NCBI RefSeq assembly: GCF_009739515.1
Contig: NZ_CP046535.1
Location: 2,232,001 to 2,296,000, forward strand
DNA: 64,000 nucleotides
Direction: 5' to 3'
Origin: Sphingomonas profundi
GTDB taxonomy: Bacteria; Pseudomonadota; Alphaproteobacteria; Sphingomonadales; Sphingomonadaceae
Part shown: one piece after another, positions 34,577 through 44,512 of the stretch
How positions within the stretch are numbered: the stretch's first letter is position 1
Layout: each line of letters begins with the position of its first letter
Made by a program: the position numbers and the translations under genes
The notes under the pieces: model-generated
Told to the model about the DNA's origin: nothing
The model's input: only the letters and a program-made list of their open reading frames with translations
Database searches by the model: none

Positions 34577-35227
34577 TCAGTTGGCCGGCGCGCCGCTCGC
34601 CATCAGCTTGCGGGTGAAGCCGATCAGGCCGATCTGGCGGCTGCGCTTCAGCCGCTCCGCCGTCAGGATCGCGCGCACCTCCGCGATGCACGCCTGCACG
34701 TCGTCGTTGATCAGGACATAGTCGTAGCCGTCCCAGTGGCTGATCTCGCTGGCGGCGCGGCTCATGCGGGCGGCGACCACCTCCGCGCTGTCGGTGCCGC
34801 GCGACGACAGGCGCCGGCCGAGCTCCTCGACCGAGGGCGGCAGGATGAACACCCGCACGGTGTCCCCGCCCAGCTGCTGGTGAAGCTGCTGCGCGCCCTG
34901 CCAGTCGATGTCGAACAGCACGTCGCGGCCCTCGTCCAGCATACGCTCGACGGGCGCGCGCGGCGTGCCGTAGCGATTGCCCAGCACGTGCGCCCACTCC
35001 AGGAAGGCGCCCTCCTCGCGCATCTCGCGGAAGCGATCGAGACTGACGAAGTGGTAGTGCACGCCGTCCACCTCATCGCCGCGAATCGGGCGCGTGGTGG
35101 CGGAGATCGACATTTCCAGCGTCGGATCGCCCTCAAGCAGCATCCGCGCGATGGTCGACTTGCCCGCGCCGGAGGGCGAGGAGAGGACGAACAGCAGGCC
35201 GCGGCGGGGGAGGGCTTTGTGGGGCAT
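34577..35227 (-). CDS. gmk: Guanylate kinase
   Basis: 216 residues. P-loop SSPSGAGKSTIARML near residue 16, then the GMP-binding region SISATTRPIRGDEVDGVHYHFVS, EWAHVLGNRYGTPRAPVE and DIDWQGAQQL, followed by FILPPS and RLSSRGTDSAEVVAARMSRA. It phosphorylates GMP to GDP; near purA only by chance of chromosome order. Immediate neighbours are small membrane or glycine-rich proteins of unknown function. Confidence 0.96.
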   Translation of the reverse strand: MPHKALPRRGLLFVLSSPSGAGKSTIARMLLEGDPTLEMSISATTRPIRGDEVDGVHYHFVSLDRFREMREEGAFLEWAHVLGNRYGTPRAPVERMLDEGRDVLFDIDWQGAQQLHQQLGGDTVRVFILPPSVEELGRRLSSRGTDSAEVVAARMSRAASEISHWDGYDYVLINDDVQACIAEVRAILTAERLKRSRQIGLIGFTRKLMASGAPAN

Positions 35228-35292
35228 GGGCTATTGGCCCCTGTGCCCCCTGCGCGTCAACGTCCCGTGACGGCAGCCGCCGATCCGTCGGT

Positions 35293-35496
35293 TCAGACGA
35301 CGCGGCGGCGCGCCGCGCGACGCCGATCCAGCACCTTCTTGGCGACATAGCCGCCGGCCAGCGCCAGCCCCAGCGGCCCGGTGCGCCGCAGCGCGCCCGC
35401 CGCCGCCGCGCCCAGCAGCGCGCCCTTCGCGCCGCCGCTGCCGTCCCGCCGATCGATCTCGCGGCCGAGAAGTGCGCCGATCACCTTGCCGATCAT
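35293..35496 (-). CDS. Small glycine/alanine-rich protein, hypothetical
   Basis: 67 residues, ATG preceded by AAAGGATATCC. Contains MIGKVIGALLGREIDRR, a glycine/alanine stretch GAKGALLGAAAAGALRRTGPLGLALAGGYVAKKVL that could form one membrane helix pair or glycine-zipper, and a strongly basic tail (DRRRAARRRVV). Same strand as gmk and fumC. Similar short proteins occur in sphingomonads, but function is unknown. Real gene status is supported by the ribosome-binding site and the position in a gap of the right size. Confidence 0.65.
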   Translation of the reverse strand: MIGKVIGALLGREIDRRDGSGGAKGALLGAAAAGALRRTGPLGLALAGGYVAKKVLDRRRAARRRVV

Positions 35497-35565
35497 GGGA
35501 TATCCTTTCGCCGATAGTCGCAGGCAGGAGCGCGGCAGACCGGGGTTCGGTTCCCGGCGAGCCCA

Positions 35566-36954
<1,389 letters not shown>

Positions 36955-37175
36955 GGGCGGATCCTCGGGCGAATCGGAGCGTGGGCCGGGCGGCGACGGA
37001 CCGATTCGCGCTCGGTCCGTCGCATTCGTGCATGCCGCGCCGGGCGCGGCCGCGTCACCCCGCTTGCGCGCCGGCGCGGCTCGGCTCATCGTTCAAACCG
37101 CCGCGTTCGGCGCGATGGAAGTCACCTGCGTTATAAGACAAACGTGTGACACATAATTGCAACTTTACAGGGGGG
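36955..37175. promoter_or_regulatory. Intergenic region between fumC and the polyamine locus
   Basis: About 220 bases before the ODC leader. The first part (36955-37090) is GC-rich and open on both strands but carries no believable gene. The stretch 37125-37170 is A/T-rich (GTTATAAGAC, CACATAATTGC) and is the likely rightward promoter area of the ornithine decarboxylase leader. Exact boxes are uncertain. Confidence 0.45.
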
Positions 37176-37247
37176 ATGGCTCTTCCTATATCGCGCTCCC
37201 GCTGCCCCATGGGACTTCCACCGCAAGGCAGCTTTCTTGCCAACTGA
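37176..37247 (+). other. Possible 23-codon leader peptide within the ODC leader RNA
   Basis: ATG 37176 to TGA 37245-37247 encodes MALPISRSRCPM followed by GLPPQGSFLAN. The run of G just before the ATG (caGGGGGG) is ribosome-binding-site-like but sits very close. The reading frame crosses the whole left half of the speF-type hairpin and ends just before the right arm that hides the decarboxylase ribosome-binding site. Could be a regulatory leader peptide or chance. Confidence 0.3.
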
Positions 37248-37263
37248 CGCTCCTGGAGGTCCC
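37205..37263 (+). ncRNA. speF-type RNA leader upstream of ornithine decarboxylase
   Basis: Stem GGGACTTCCA (37211-37220) pairs with TGGAGGTCCC (37254-37263) over ten positions with one G-U pair; the right arm contains the GGAGG ribosome-binding site (37255-37259) of the decarboxylase. Inside is a small hairpin GGCAG/TTGCC (37227-37231, 37237-37241) and the unpaired CACCGCA and ACTGACGCTCC segments. This matches my memory of the alphaproteobacterial speF leader motif, which is always found before ornithine decarboxylase genes. The structure would block translation when formed. Pairing is seen directly; family identity is from recall. Confidence 0.68.
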
Positions 37264-37268
37264 TTGAA

Positions 37269-38492
37269 TTGCACAAGCATCATAGCGCGCTGGGGCTAGC
37301 GACCGCCCAATCGACCGCCGTTCGCGGCATCGACATCGCCAAGCTGTGCCCGGTCCAGCCGGTAACGCTGCTTCGTCCGCACGCCGCGCGTCGGGCTGCC
37401 CGCTTCTTCGTGGAGAAGTTCAAGGGCAAGTCGATGTACGCCGTGAAGGCGAATCCCTCGCCGGATCTGCTGAAGATCCTGTGGGAGAGCGGCATCACGC
37501 ACTTCGACGTCGCCTCGATCGCCGAGGTGCGGCTGGTCGCGTCGACGCTGCCGGGCGCCACCCTGTGCTTCATGCACCCGAAGTGAAGGCCGAGGAGGCG
37601 ATCGCCGAGGCGTATCACGCACGGCGTCCGCACCTTCTCGCTCGACACGGTGGAGGAGCTGGAGAAGATCGTCCGCGCCACCGGTGGCGCGACCGATCTC
37701 ACGCTGTGCGTCCGCATGCGCGTCTCGTCCGAGATGTCGAAGCTGAGCCTCGCCTCCAAGTTCGGCGTCGACGCGCGCGAGGCGCGGGACGTGCTGATGG
37801 CCACCCGCCAGGTGGCCGACGCGCTGGGCATCTGCTTCCACGTCGGCAGCCAGGCGATGAGCCCGCAAGCCTATGTACAGGCGATGGCGCGCGTGCGCCA
37901 GGCGATCGTCGAGGCGGGCGTCACGGTGGACGTGATCGATGTCGGCGGGGGCTTCCCGTCCATCTATCCGGGCATGGAGCCGCCGCCGCTGGAGAGCTAT
38001 TTCCGCGCCATCCACGACACGTTCGAGAGCCTGCCGATCAGCTATTCGGCGGAGCTCTGGTGCGAGCCGGGCCGGGCGCTCTGCGCCGAATATGCCAGCC
38101 TGCTGGTGCGCGTGGAGAAGCGCCGCGGCGACGAGCTCTACATCAACGACGGCGCCTATGGCGCCCTGTTCGATGCGGCGCATGTCGGCTGGCGTTTCCC
38201 GACGACCCTGCTGCGCGAGCCGGAAAGCGAGGTGCGGGACATGCCGTTCAGCTTCTACGGCCCGACCTGCGACGACATGGATCACATGGCCGGCCCGTTC
38301 CTGCTGCCGGCCGACGTGCATGCGGGCGACTATATCGAGATCGGCATGCTGGGCGCCTATGGCTGCGCGATGCGCACCGGCTTCAACGGCTTCACCGCCG
38401 GCGAGAGCGTGATCGTGGCCGACGAGCCGATGGCGAGCGTGTATGTGGCGGCCGAGCCGGTGGCGGTTCCGTCGAACGTCATCAAGCTGTAA
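37269..38492 (+). pseudogene. Ornithine decarboxylase (fold III PLP enzyme), with two compensating frameshifts
   Basis: Starts with TTG 37269, nine bases after GGAGG. Residues to 37580 read normally, with the PLP lysine in MYAVKANPSPDLLK. At 37581-37582 two extra bases (AA) bring a TGA at 37584; the expected VKAEEAIAEAYH continues in the +2 frame from 37583; at about 37619 two bases are missing and the original frame resumes (HGVRTFSLDTVEELEKI) and runs to the stop at 38492. The C-terminal half has MRVSSEMSKLSLASKFGVD, DVGGGFPSIYPGMEPPP, CEPGRALCAE and the FYGPTCDDMDHM cysteine, as in eukaryotic-type ornithine decarboxylases. Apart from about 38 bases the protein is intact, so a sequencing or assembly fault is as likely as real decay. 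Makes putrescine. Confidence 0.85.
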
Positions 38493-38568
38493 AGCTGCCG
38501 AAGCACTGCGGCGTCGCCCCGCCCCCGCGGGACGGCGCCGCTTTTCATTTGTATTCCGGAGAGCATCC

Positions 38569-39657
38569 ATGACCGACGCGACCCCCGCCGAAGCCGGCAT
38601 CAACGACACCCGCAAGGCGGAACTGCTCTCCACCCAGGTCGAGCATATCGACATCCGCTCGTTCGACGCGCGCCCGATCGTCGAGGCGATGGGCAAGATG
38701 AGCTTCACCAGCCGCGATCTCGCCCGCGCCACCGGCATCTACAACCAGATGCTGGCCGATCCGGACTGCACGGTGGTGCTGGTGATCGCCGGCTCCACCT
38801 CGGCCGGCGGCTGCATGGACCTGTATGCCGAACTCGTCCGCTCGAACATGGTCGACGTCGTCGTCGCGACGGGTGCGTCGATCGTCGACATGGATTTCTT
38901 CGAGGGGCTCGGCCACAAACATTATCAGGCGCTGGAGGTGCCGGACGACGACACGCTCCGCTCGCTCTACATCGATCGCATCTACGATACCTATATCGAC
39001 GAGGAGCAGCTGCAGGACTGCGACTTCACGATCAACAAGATCGCCAACGCGCTGGAGCCGAAGCCCTATTCCAGCCGCGCCTTCATCCGCGAGATGGGCA
39101 AGTATCTGGTCGAGCACGGCAAGAAGGAGAACAGCCTCGTCAAGCTCGCCTACGAGCATGACGTGCCGATCTTCTGCCCGGCCTTCGTCGACTCGTCCGC
39201 CGGCTTCGGCCTGGTCAAGCATCAGGTCGACAACATGAAGGCCGGCCGCCCCTACATGGTGCTGGACGCCATCGCCGATTTCCGCGAGCTGACCGACATC
39301 AAGATCAAGGCCGGCACCACCGGCCTGCTGATGATCGGCGGCGGCGTGCCGAAGAACTTCATCCAGGACACGGTCGTCTGCGCCGAGATCCTGGGCCACG
39401 AGGATGTCGAGGTGCACAAATATGCCGTGCAGATCACGGTGGCGGACGTGCGCGACGGCGCCTGCTCCTCCTCCACGCTGCAGGAGGCGGCGAGCTGGGG
39501 CAAGGTGAACACCGGCATCGAGCAGATGGTGTTCGCCGAGGCCGGATCGGTGATGCCGCTCCTCGCCTCCGACGCCTATCACCGCCGCCTGCGCGAAGGC
39601 CGCGAGCCGAAGCGCTGGGCCAGGCTGTTCGAGTCGGCCGACGCCAACCAGGGCTGA
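38569..39657 (+). CDS. Deoxyhypusine synthase-like protein, probable homospermidine synthase
   Basis: 362 residues from ATG 38569 (CCGGAGAGC upstream). The deoxyhypusine synthase fold is clear: VIAGSTSAGGCMDLYAELVRSNMVDVVVATGASIVDMDFF, FVDSSAGFGLVKHQ, KAGTTGLLMIGGGVPKNFIQD and the catalytic lysine K312 in EAASWGKVNTG. Bacteria have no eIF5A, so the true substrate differs. Lying 76 bp after ornithine decarboxylase, it may use two putrescines (or putrescine and spermidine) to form sym-homospermidine, as plant homospermidine synthases do after evolving from deoxyhypusine synthase. A guanidino-polyamine product is another possibility. NAD-dependent, cytoplasmic. Confidence 0.85.
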   Translation: MTDATPAEAGINDTRKAELLSTQVEHIDIRSFDARPIVEAMGKMSFTSRDLARATGIYNQMLADPDCTVVLVIAGSTSAGGCMDLYAELVRSNMVDVVVATGASIVDMDFFEGLGHKHYQALEVPDDDTLRSLYIDRIYDTYIDEEQLQDCDFTINKIANALEPKPYSSRAFIREMGKYLVEHGKKENSLVKLAYEHDVPIFCPAFVDSSAGFGLVKHQVDNMKAGRPYMVLDAIADFRELTDIKIKAGTTGLLMIGGGVPKNFIQDTVVCAEILGHEDVEVHKYAVQITVADVRDGACSSSTLQEAASWGKVNTGIEQMVFAEAGSVMPLLASDAYHRRLREGREPKRWARLFESADANQG

Positions 39658-39693
39658 CGTTCAGCTAGGGGCGCGGCGCTTCGTAGTTCCCTC

Positions 39694-39789
39694 CCGTCGC
39701 TCCAGCGCAGGCTGGAGCCTGTTTCTCCAACCGCAAAAGACGGCTTTGAAGGTGAGAGACATGGGTTCCAGCCTTCGCTGGAATGACGG
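39694..39789. repeat. Dispersed palindromic repeat, second family
   Basis: Left end CGTCGCTCCAGCGCAGGCTG and right end CCAGCCTTCGCTGGAATGACG pair imperfectly; each end is itself a short hairpin (CTCCAGC/GCTGGAG). GCTGGAATGACG ends are typical of a repeat family common in sphingomonads. It occupies the gap between convergent genes and may serve as a terminator. Confidence 0.7.
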
Positions 39790-39843
39790 CGAAAGTCGCG
39801 AGGCAAGCTCTTGGCATTGCCTTAAACAGCGGCCCGCGACCGT

Positions 39844-41325
39844 TCAGCGATAGGTGAAGCTCAGGGTGGCGGTGCCGTTCGCCGGCAGCGCCACCTTCCA
39901 CGTCTGGATGCCGTCGATGCGCGGCAACGGCGCGCTTGCCCGCGTCGCGTCCGGCTGGCCGGGCCAGCCGATCGGCACCTCCACGTTCGCCGGAAACGGG
40001 TTGGCGTTCGCCACCGTCAGGGTCATGCGCCTGTTCGCGCCTGTCGTCTGGTCCAGCGTCACCTGGCGGCTGGTGCCGGCGGCGATGGCGAAACGCTCGC
40101 CCTTGGCGGTGTCGCCGATCGTGCCGATGCCGGCGAGCAGCCGCTCCTCCCCGCGCCGCCCGTAGAGCGAGGTGGAGCCGGCGGGGAGCGGATAGCCCAG
40201 CCCGCTCGCCTCGTCGTTCCGCATGCGCAGCAGGATGCGCGCGGGCCGGCCGGCGACGCTCTGCCCCGGCGAGGCGGGGATGCGATAGACCCGCTCGAAC
40301 GGGATGCCGCTCTTCTCCAGCAGGGCCACCTGTTTCTGGCCGTTCGACGCGATCGTCACCCGCTGCGGCACGCGATAGAGCTTCAGGTCGCCGAGATCCT
40401 CAGGGGGCGGCGGCGGTGGCGGCGGCGGCGCCGCGGGCACAATCGCCGGCGGCGCGGCGAAGGCGCGCCTGGCGGTGAGGACGATCTGGTCCCGCATCTC
40501 GGGCGGCGGCTCCGGCGATCGAAGGTCCGACGTGGTCGTGCCGAGCGGATAGCAGGTGAGAGACAGTCGCGCCGCCGCCGCGCGCAGCGGCTCCACCCGC
40601 TCGCGGTTCAGCCGCCCGGCCACGGCCTGGGTCGCCGCGTCGGGGAAACGCTCGGCATTGGCGTTGGCGAGCGTCAGCCAGGCGAACAGGTCCAGCGTGC
40701 GGCCGTCCGGCGCGATCGTCGCGACGTAGCTGGCGCTCCAGTCGAACGCCCCGCTCAGATAGGAGAGCGTCACGCGCGCGGCGCCGGCGCGTGGGCTGCG
40801 CACCCGCACGCTCAGCGTTGGTGTGGCGGAGAGGTCGGCCGGCACGCCGCCATAGGCCGGCTTCTCGGCGAGGCCGGAGCAGCCGAGCGTGACGATGCCC
40901 GTCGCCATCCGCAGCACCACGCCGCCTTCCGGGCCGGCGACGATCTCCGCCTCCTCCTCGCGCACGGCACCGCTCGTCCGGTCCGTGCGGCGGAGCGTGA
41001 CGCGGCGGCCCAGCGTGCCGTCCACCAGGGCGGCCGGCGACAGCAGGCGGGCGTCGCGATTCTTCTCGATCACGCCGCCGGGCAGCCCCTCCACGATCGC
41101 GCTGGCCGGCACGATGCCGCCGGCCACGCCCTCGAACCGGATCTCGCTGTCGCCGGCCGGCAGCATCACGGTCCGCGTCTCCGTCACCAGCGCGAAGCCG
41201 CCCAGGAAGCGCAGGTCCATCGGCCGGTCGCGGCCGCGGCCGGGATCGCGATAGACCGTCACCGCCAGCGCCTCCGGCGCGGACGACACGATCGTCGCGG
41301 CGCCGAGCAGCGCCAGCGCGATCAT
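39844..41325 (-). CDS. DUF4139 domain protein, second of a tandem pair, exported
   Basis: 493 residues from ATG 41325, overlapping the stop of the preceding paralogue by one base. Signal peptide (MIALALLGAATIVSSAPEALA). Region about 25-200 is the N-terminal domain of this family (VTVYRDPGRG, GFALVTETRTVMLPAGDSEIRFEGVAGGI), then SWDWSASYVATIAP-like FDWSASYVATIAPDGRTLDLFAWLTLANANAERF, a proline-rich hinge ([15 protein letters not shown] at about 350), and a C-terminal sandwich (GIQTWKVALPANGTATLSFTYR). Function unknown; DUF4139 proteins are exported beta-rich proteins. The paralogue upstream lacks the polyproline hinge. Confidence 0.85.
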   Translation of the reverse strand: MIALALLGAATIVSSAPEALAVTVYRDPGRGRDRPMDLRFLGGFALVTETRTVMLPAGDSEIRFEGVAGGIVPASAIVEGLPGGVIEKNRDARLLSPAALVDGTLGRRVTLRRTDRTSGAVREEEAEIVAGPEGGVVLRMATGIVTLGCSGLAEKPAYGGVPADLSATPTLSVRVRSPRAGAARVTLSYLSGAFDWSASYVATIAPDGRTLDLFAWLTLANANAERFPDAATQAVAGRLNRERVEPLRAAAARLSLTCYPLGTTTSDLRSPEPPPEMRDQIVLTARRAFAAPPAIVPAAPPPPPPPPPEDLGDLKLYRVPQRVTIASNGQKQVALLEKSGIPFERVYRIPASPGQSVAGRPARILLRMRNDEASGLGYPLPAGSTSLYGRRGEERLLAGIGTIGDTAKGERFAIAAGTSRQVTLDQTTGANRRMTLTVANANPFPANVEVPIGWPGQPDATRASAPLPRIDGIQTWKVALPANGTATLSFTYR

Positions 41326-42728
41326 CAGTAGCGCGTCTCGAACGTGGCGGTGACGATCGCCTCGCCATTGGCCGGCACCGGCACCTGCCAGCGCACGGTG
41401 TCCGCGTCGTGCGGCACGCTGTTCAGGCTCTCGGCCGTCAGCTTCGTGTCGGTCCACCACCATGGCACGCCGGCCTGCACCAGATCGACCGTCACCGGCC
41501 TGGCCTTCGCGTTGGTCAGCACGTAGCGCATCGTCGTGCGCCAGCGGGCGGGGCCGATCCGCTCGCGCGCCTGCACGGTGGGCTGCACCTTCACGTCGAA
41601 GGCGTCGCCGGTGCGGATCGACAGAGTGGAGCCCTGCGGTGTGTGATCAATGCGGTTCTCGCCGGTGAACTGCGCCTGGCCGCGGCTGTCCCGCACATAG
41701 ACGCGCACGGTGCCGGCGGGCAGCGCATCGCCGAGACCCCCCTTGGCCGCGCTGCTGAAGCGCAGCACGCTGGCCGCGCTGTTCGCCTGCTCGCTGCTGC
41801 CGTTCCACTCGTTGCGATATTCGTAGCCGCTGCTGGCGGGCGCCCCCTTCACGTCCAGGAAGCTCACCTGCTTGGTCTGCTTGTCGGCGATCATCGTGCG
41901 CTCGGCCAGCGGATAGAGGTAGAAGTCGCCCAATTGCTCGCGCGCCGCCGTCTCCGTGCCGGCGCGGCGCATGGGCGCGGCGCGCGGGCGGCCATAATCG
42001 GTGCCGTTGCCGCCGTCGCCCACCTCGCCCGCCACCAGCAGGGTGCGGGCGTTGGCGAAGCTGGTGCCGGTCGCGTTGCGCAGCGTGACCCAGCCCTGCA
42101 CGTCGATGGTGCCGGCCTTCTCGTCGAACAGGGCGACGTAATCGGCGCTCCAGCCCAGCCCGGCGGTGAGGTAGGAGAGCGTCACCGGCCGCGCCCCGCC
42201 GCGCTGCGCATCGAGCGTGACGGAGAGCGTGGGGCGGGCGCGCAGGCTTTCCGGCACCCTGTCGAAGATCGCGCGCACCGGCAGGCCGTCATCGCGCAGC
42301 ACCTCGATCCGCTCGCCGATCTGGAGGACGACGCCGCCGTTCACCGCCAGCACCTTCGCCCGCTCGCGCGTTTCGGCGCCGGTGCCGGGGTTCGTCCGCA
42401 CCAGCGTGATCGTCTCGCCCACCGCCTTCTCCATCAGGCTGGAGGGGCTGAGCAGGTCATAGTCGAAATTCTGCTCCACCACCGCCACGCCGGCGGCGGC
42501 GATCCCCACCGTCTCCGGGCGGATGCGGGCGCTGACGTCCGGAAAACCCTGCTGGCTGCGCCCGCCGGGCAAAGAGAGCGTGCGGGTATCCTGCACCAGC
42601 GCGACATCGTTATTGTAGATCGTGACGGAGAGGTCGCCCTGCGCCGTGCGCGCGGGATCGGGCAGGTTCGCCGGCTGCGCCACCACCGCCGCCGCCGGCC
42701 ACAAGGCCGCCATGATCCAGAGCCGCAT
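41325..42728 (-). CDS. DUF4139 domain protein, first of a tandem pair, exported
   Basis: 467 residues with a signal peptide (MRLWIMAALWPAAAVVAQ). Domain order as in its downstream paralogue: VTIYNNDVALVQDTRTLSLPGGRSQQGFPDVSARI, DYDLLSPSSLMEKAVGETITLVRTNPGTG, LGWSADYVALFDEKAGTIDVQGWVTLRNATGTSFANARTLLVAGEVGD, and an extensive beta sandwich ending WQVPVPANGEAIVTATFETRY. Such proteins stand alone or in pairs in many proteobacteria; role unknown, periplasmic or outer-membrane associated. Divergent from a metallopeptidase gene across 109 bp that hold both promoters. Confidence 0.88.
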   Translation of the reverse strand: MRLWIMAALWPAAAVVAQPANLPDPARTAQGDLSVTIYNNDVALVQDTRTLSLPGGRSQQGFPDVSARIRPETVGIAAAGVAVVEQNFDYDLLSPSSLMEKAVGETITLVRTNPGTGAETRERAKVLAVNGGVVLQIGERIEVLRDDGLPVRAIFDRVPESLRARPTLSVTLDAQRGGARPVTLSYLTAGLGWSADYVALFDEKAGTIDVQGWVTLRNATGTSFANARTLLVAGEVGDGGNGTDYGRPRAAPMRRAGTETAAREQLGDFYLYPLAERTMIADKQTKQVSFLDVKGAPASSGYEYRNEWNGSSEQANSAASVLRFSSAAKGGLGDALPAGTVRVYVRDSRGQAQFTGENRIDHTPQGSTLSIRTGDAFDVKVQPTVQARERIGPARWRTTMRYVLTNAKARPVTVDLVQAGVPWWWTDTKLTAESLNSVPHDADTVRWQVPVPANGEAIVTATFETRY

Positions 42729-42837
42729 GCCCGCCCTTCCCGCTGCCTCGCCTGCGCGCCTTCATGGCCCAGCACCGCGCTTGCGCCAAACGCAAACTGG
42801 ATTGCCAAGGCCGCCCCGCCCCACCATTCTGCCCGGC

Positions 42838-44424
42838 ATGACGCGGGGAGCAAGGCGGGCGGCCGGGCCGGTGGCGGGCACAGGCGCATTGGTGCGCGGC
42901 GTGGCGGCCGCGCTCGCCATCGCCGCCGCCATGCCGGCGCACGCCGCCTGGGTGGAGGCGCGAACCGATCACTTCCTGGTCTATTCCGACGATGCGCCGG
43001 ACAAGGTGAAGGCGCAGGCGGTGGGGCTGGAACGGTTCGATCGCGCGCTCCGCAAGCTGCGCGGCCTGCGCGAATTTGCCAGCGACAAGGCCAATCCGCT
43101 GACCGTCTACGTCGTGCCCAACGTGGGCGCCGTGCAGAAGCTGTGCGGCATCCTGGAGGGCAGTCGCAGGGCGTGCAGCAACACCGCCGGCTTCTACGAG
43201 GGCCGGGCCGAGGGATCGGTGGCGTTCATGCCGCGCCACGCCGGCACCGGCGGCAAGCTGGATCTCAACGCCCAGATCGTGCTGTTCCACGAATATAGCC
43301 ACCACATCATGCTGGCGAACTACAGCGCCGCCTACCCGGCCTGGTTCGTGGAGGGCTATGCCGAGTTCAACTCCACCGCCAGCCTGGATGCCGATGGCAG
43401 CATCGGCTTCGGCAGGCCGGCGCTGCATCGCGCCTACGGCCTGATCCTCACCCAGCAGCTGAAGCTGCCCGAACTGCTCACCGCCGATCCCGTGCGGCTC
43501 CCGCCCGAGAAGCGGGAGTCGCTCTACGGGCGCGGCTGGCTGCTGACCCATTATCTGACGTTCGAGCCGACCCGCAAAGGCCAGCTCGGCACGTATCTGA
43601 AGGCGGTCAACGAGGGCAAGGGCAGTCTGGAGGCGGCGAAGGCGGCGTTCGGCGATCTGGCCGCGCTCGATCGGGAGCTGGACGCCTATATTCGGCGCAG
43701 GGCGTTCACCTACTTCGTCGTCAAGCCGGACGCGCTGCCCGATTCGGCCGTCGGCGTGCGCATGCTGACGCCCGGCGAGGCGGCGATGATGCCGGTGCGG
43801 CTGCGCTCCGATCGCGGGGTGGACGAGGCTGCCGCGGCGGCGGTGGTGGCGGATGCGCGGCGGCTGGCGGCACCTTTCCCCAACGACGCCGGCGCGCAGG
43901 CGATGCTGGCCGAGGCCGAATATGACGCCGGCCACGATGCCGAGGCGGAGGCGGCGGCCGATCGCGCGCTGGCCGCCGATCCGAAGAACCGCGCGGCGAT
44001 GATGTACAAGGGCCGCGTGCTGGTGCGCCGCGCGCGGCAGGCCGATGCCGACGCGGCGGCGTGGCGCACGGCGCGCGGCTGGTTCGTCCGGGCGAACCGT
44101 GCCGAGCCGGACGATGCCGCCCCGCTCTACCTGTTCTACCGCAGCTTCCTCAGCGAAGGCGTGACGCCCCCGGCCAATGCCGTGCTGGGCCTGGTCCGCG
44201 CGTTCGAGCTTGCGCCGCAGGATGGCGGCCTGCGCTTCATGCTCGCCCGGCAATATCTGATCGACAAACGCTACAAGGATGCGCGCGAGACGCTGGCGCC
44301 GCTGGCCTTCGATCCGCACGCGCCCGCCGACAGCCCGGCCGCGACCCTGCTCGCGCTGATCGATCGCAACGATGCGCCGGGCATCGCCGCGATCGTCGGC
44401 CAATCCGCCGATCCCGATCGCTGA
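42838..44424 (+). CDS. Exported zinc-metallopeptidase-like protein with C-terminal TPR-like helices
   Basis: 528 residues from ATG 42838 after an in-frame open stretch. Signal peptide (LVRGVAAALAIAAAMPAHA). A gluzincin-type zinc motif HEYSH is at 151-155 (QIVLFHEYSHHIML), with the third ligand probably E in FVEGYAEFNST about 20 residues later; this is the DUF1570-like arrangement. From about 330 the protein is helical with alternating alanines and two TPR-like repeats (DAGAQAMLAEAEYDAGHDAEAEAAADRALAADPKN; GGLRFMLARQYLIDKRYKDARETLAPL). Periplasmic peptidase or peptidase-like binding protein; substrates unknown. Divergent from the DUF4139 pair. Confidence 0.82.
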   Translation: MTRGARRAAGPVAGTGALVRGVAAALAIAAAMPAHAAWVEARTDHFLVYSDDAPDKVKAQAVGLERFDRALRKLRGLREFASDKANPLTVYVVPNVGAVQKLCGILEGSRRACSNTAGFYEGRAEGSVAFMPRHAGTGGKLDLNAQIVLFHEYSHHIMLANYSAAYPAWFVEGYAEFNSTASLDADGSIGFGRPALHRAYGLILTQQLKLPELLTADPVRLPPEKRESLYGRGWLLTHYLTFEPTRKGQLGTYLKAVNEGKGSLEAAKAAFGDLAALDRELDAYIRRRAFTYFVVKPDALPDSAVGVRMLTPGEAAMMPVRLRSDRGVDEAAAAAVVADARRLAAPFPNDAGAQAMLAEAEYDAGHDAEAEAAADRALAADPKNRAAMMYKGRVLVRRARQADADAAAWRTARGWFVRANRAEPDDAAPLYLFYRSFLSEGVTPPANAVLGLVRAFELAPQDGGLRFMLARQYLIDKRYKDARETLAPLAFDPHAPADSPAATLLALIDRNDAPGIAAIVGQSADPDR

Positions 44425-44512
44425 GACTTTTCGGAACCTGACAAAAAGGCGCGCTACCCTGTCGCGCCGTGCCGTCCGACACTCGCCCGCACATGGCCGG
44501 CGGAGAGGGCTG

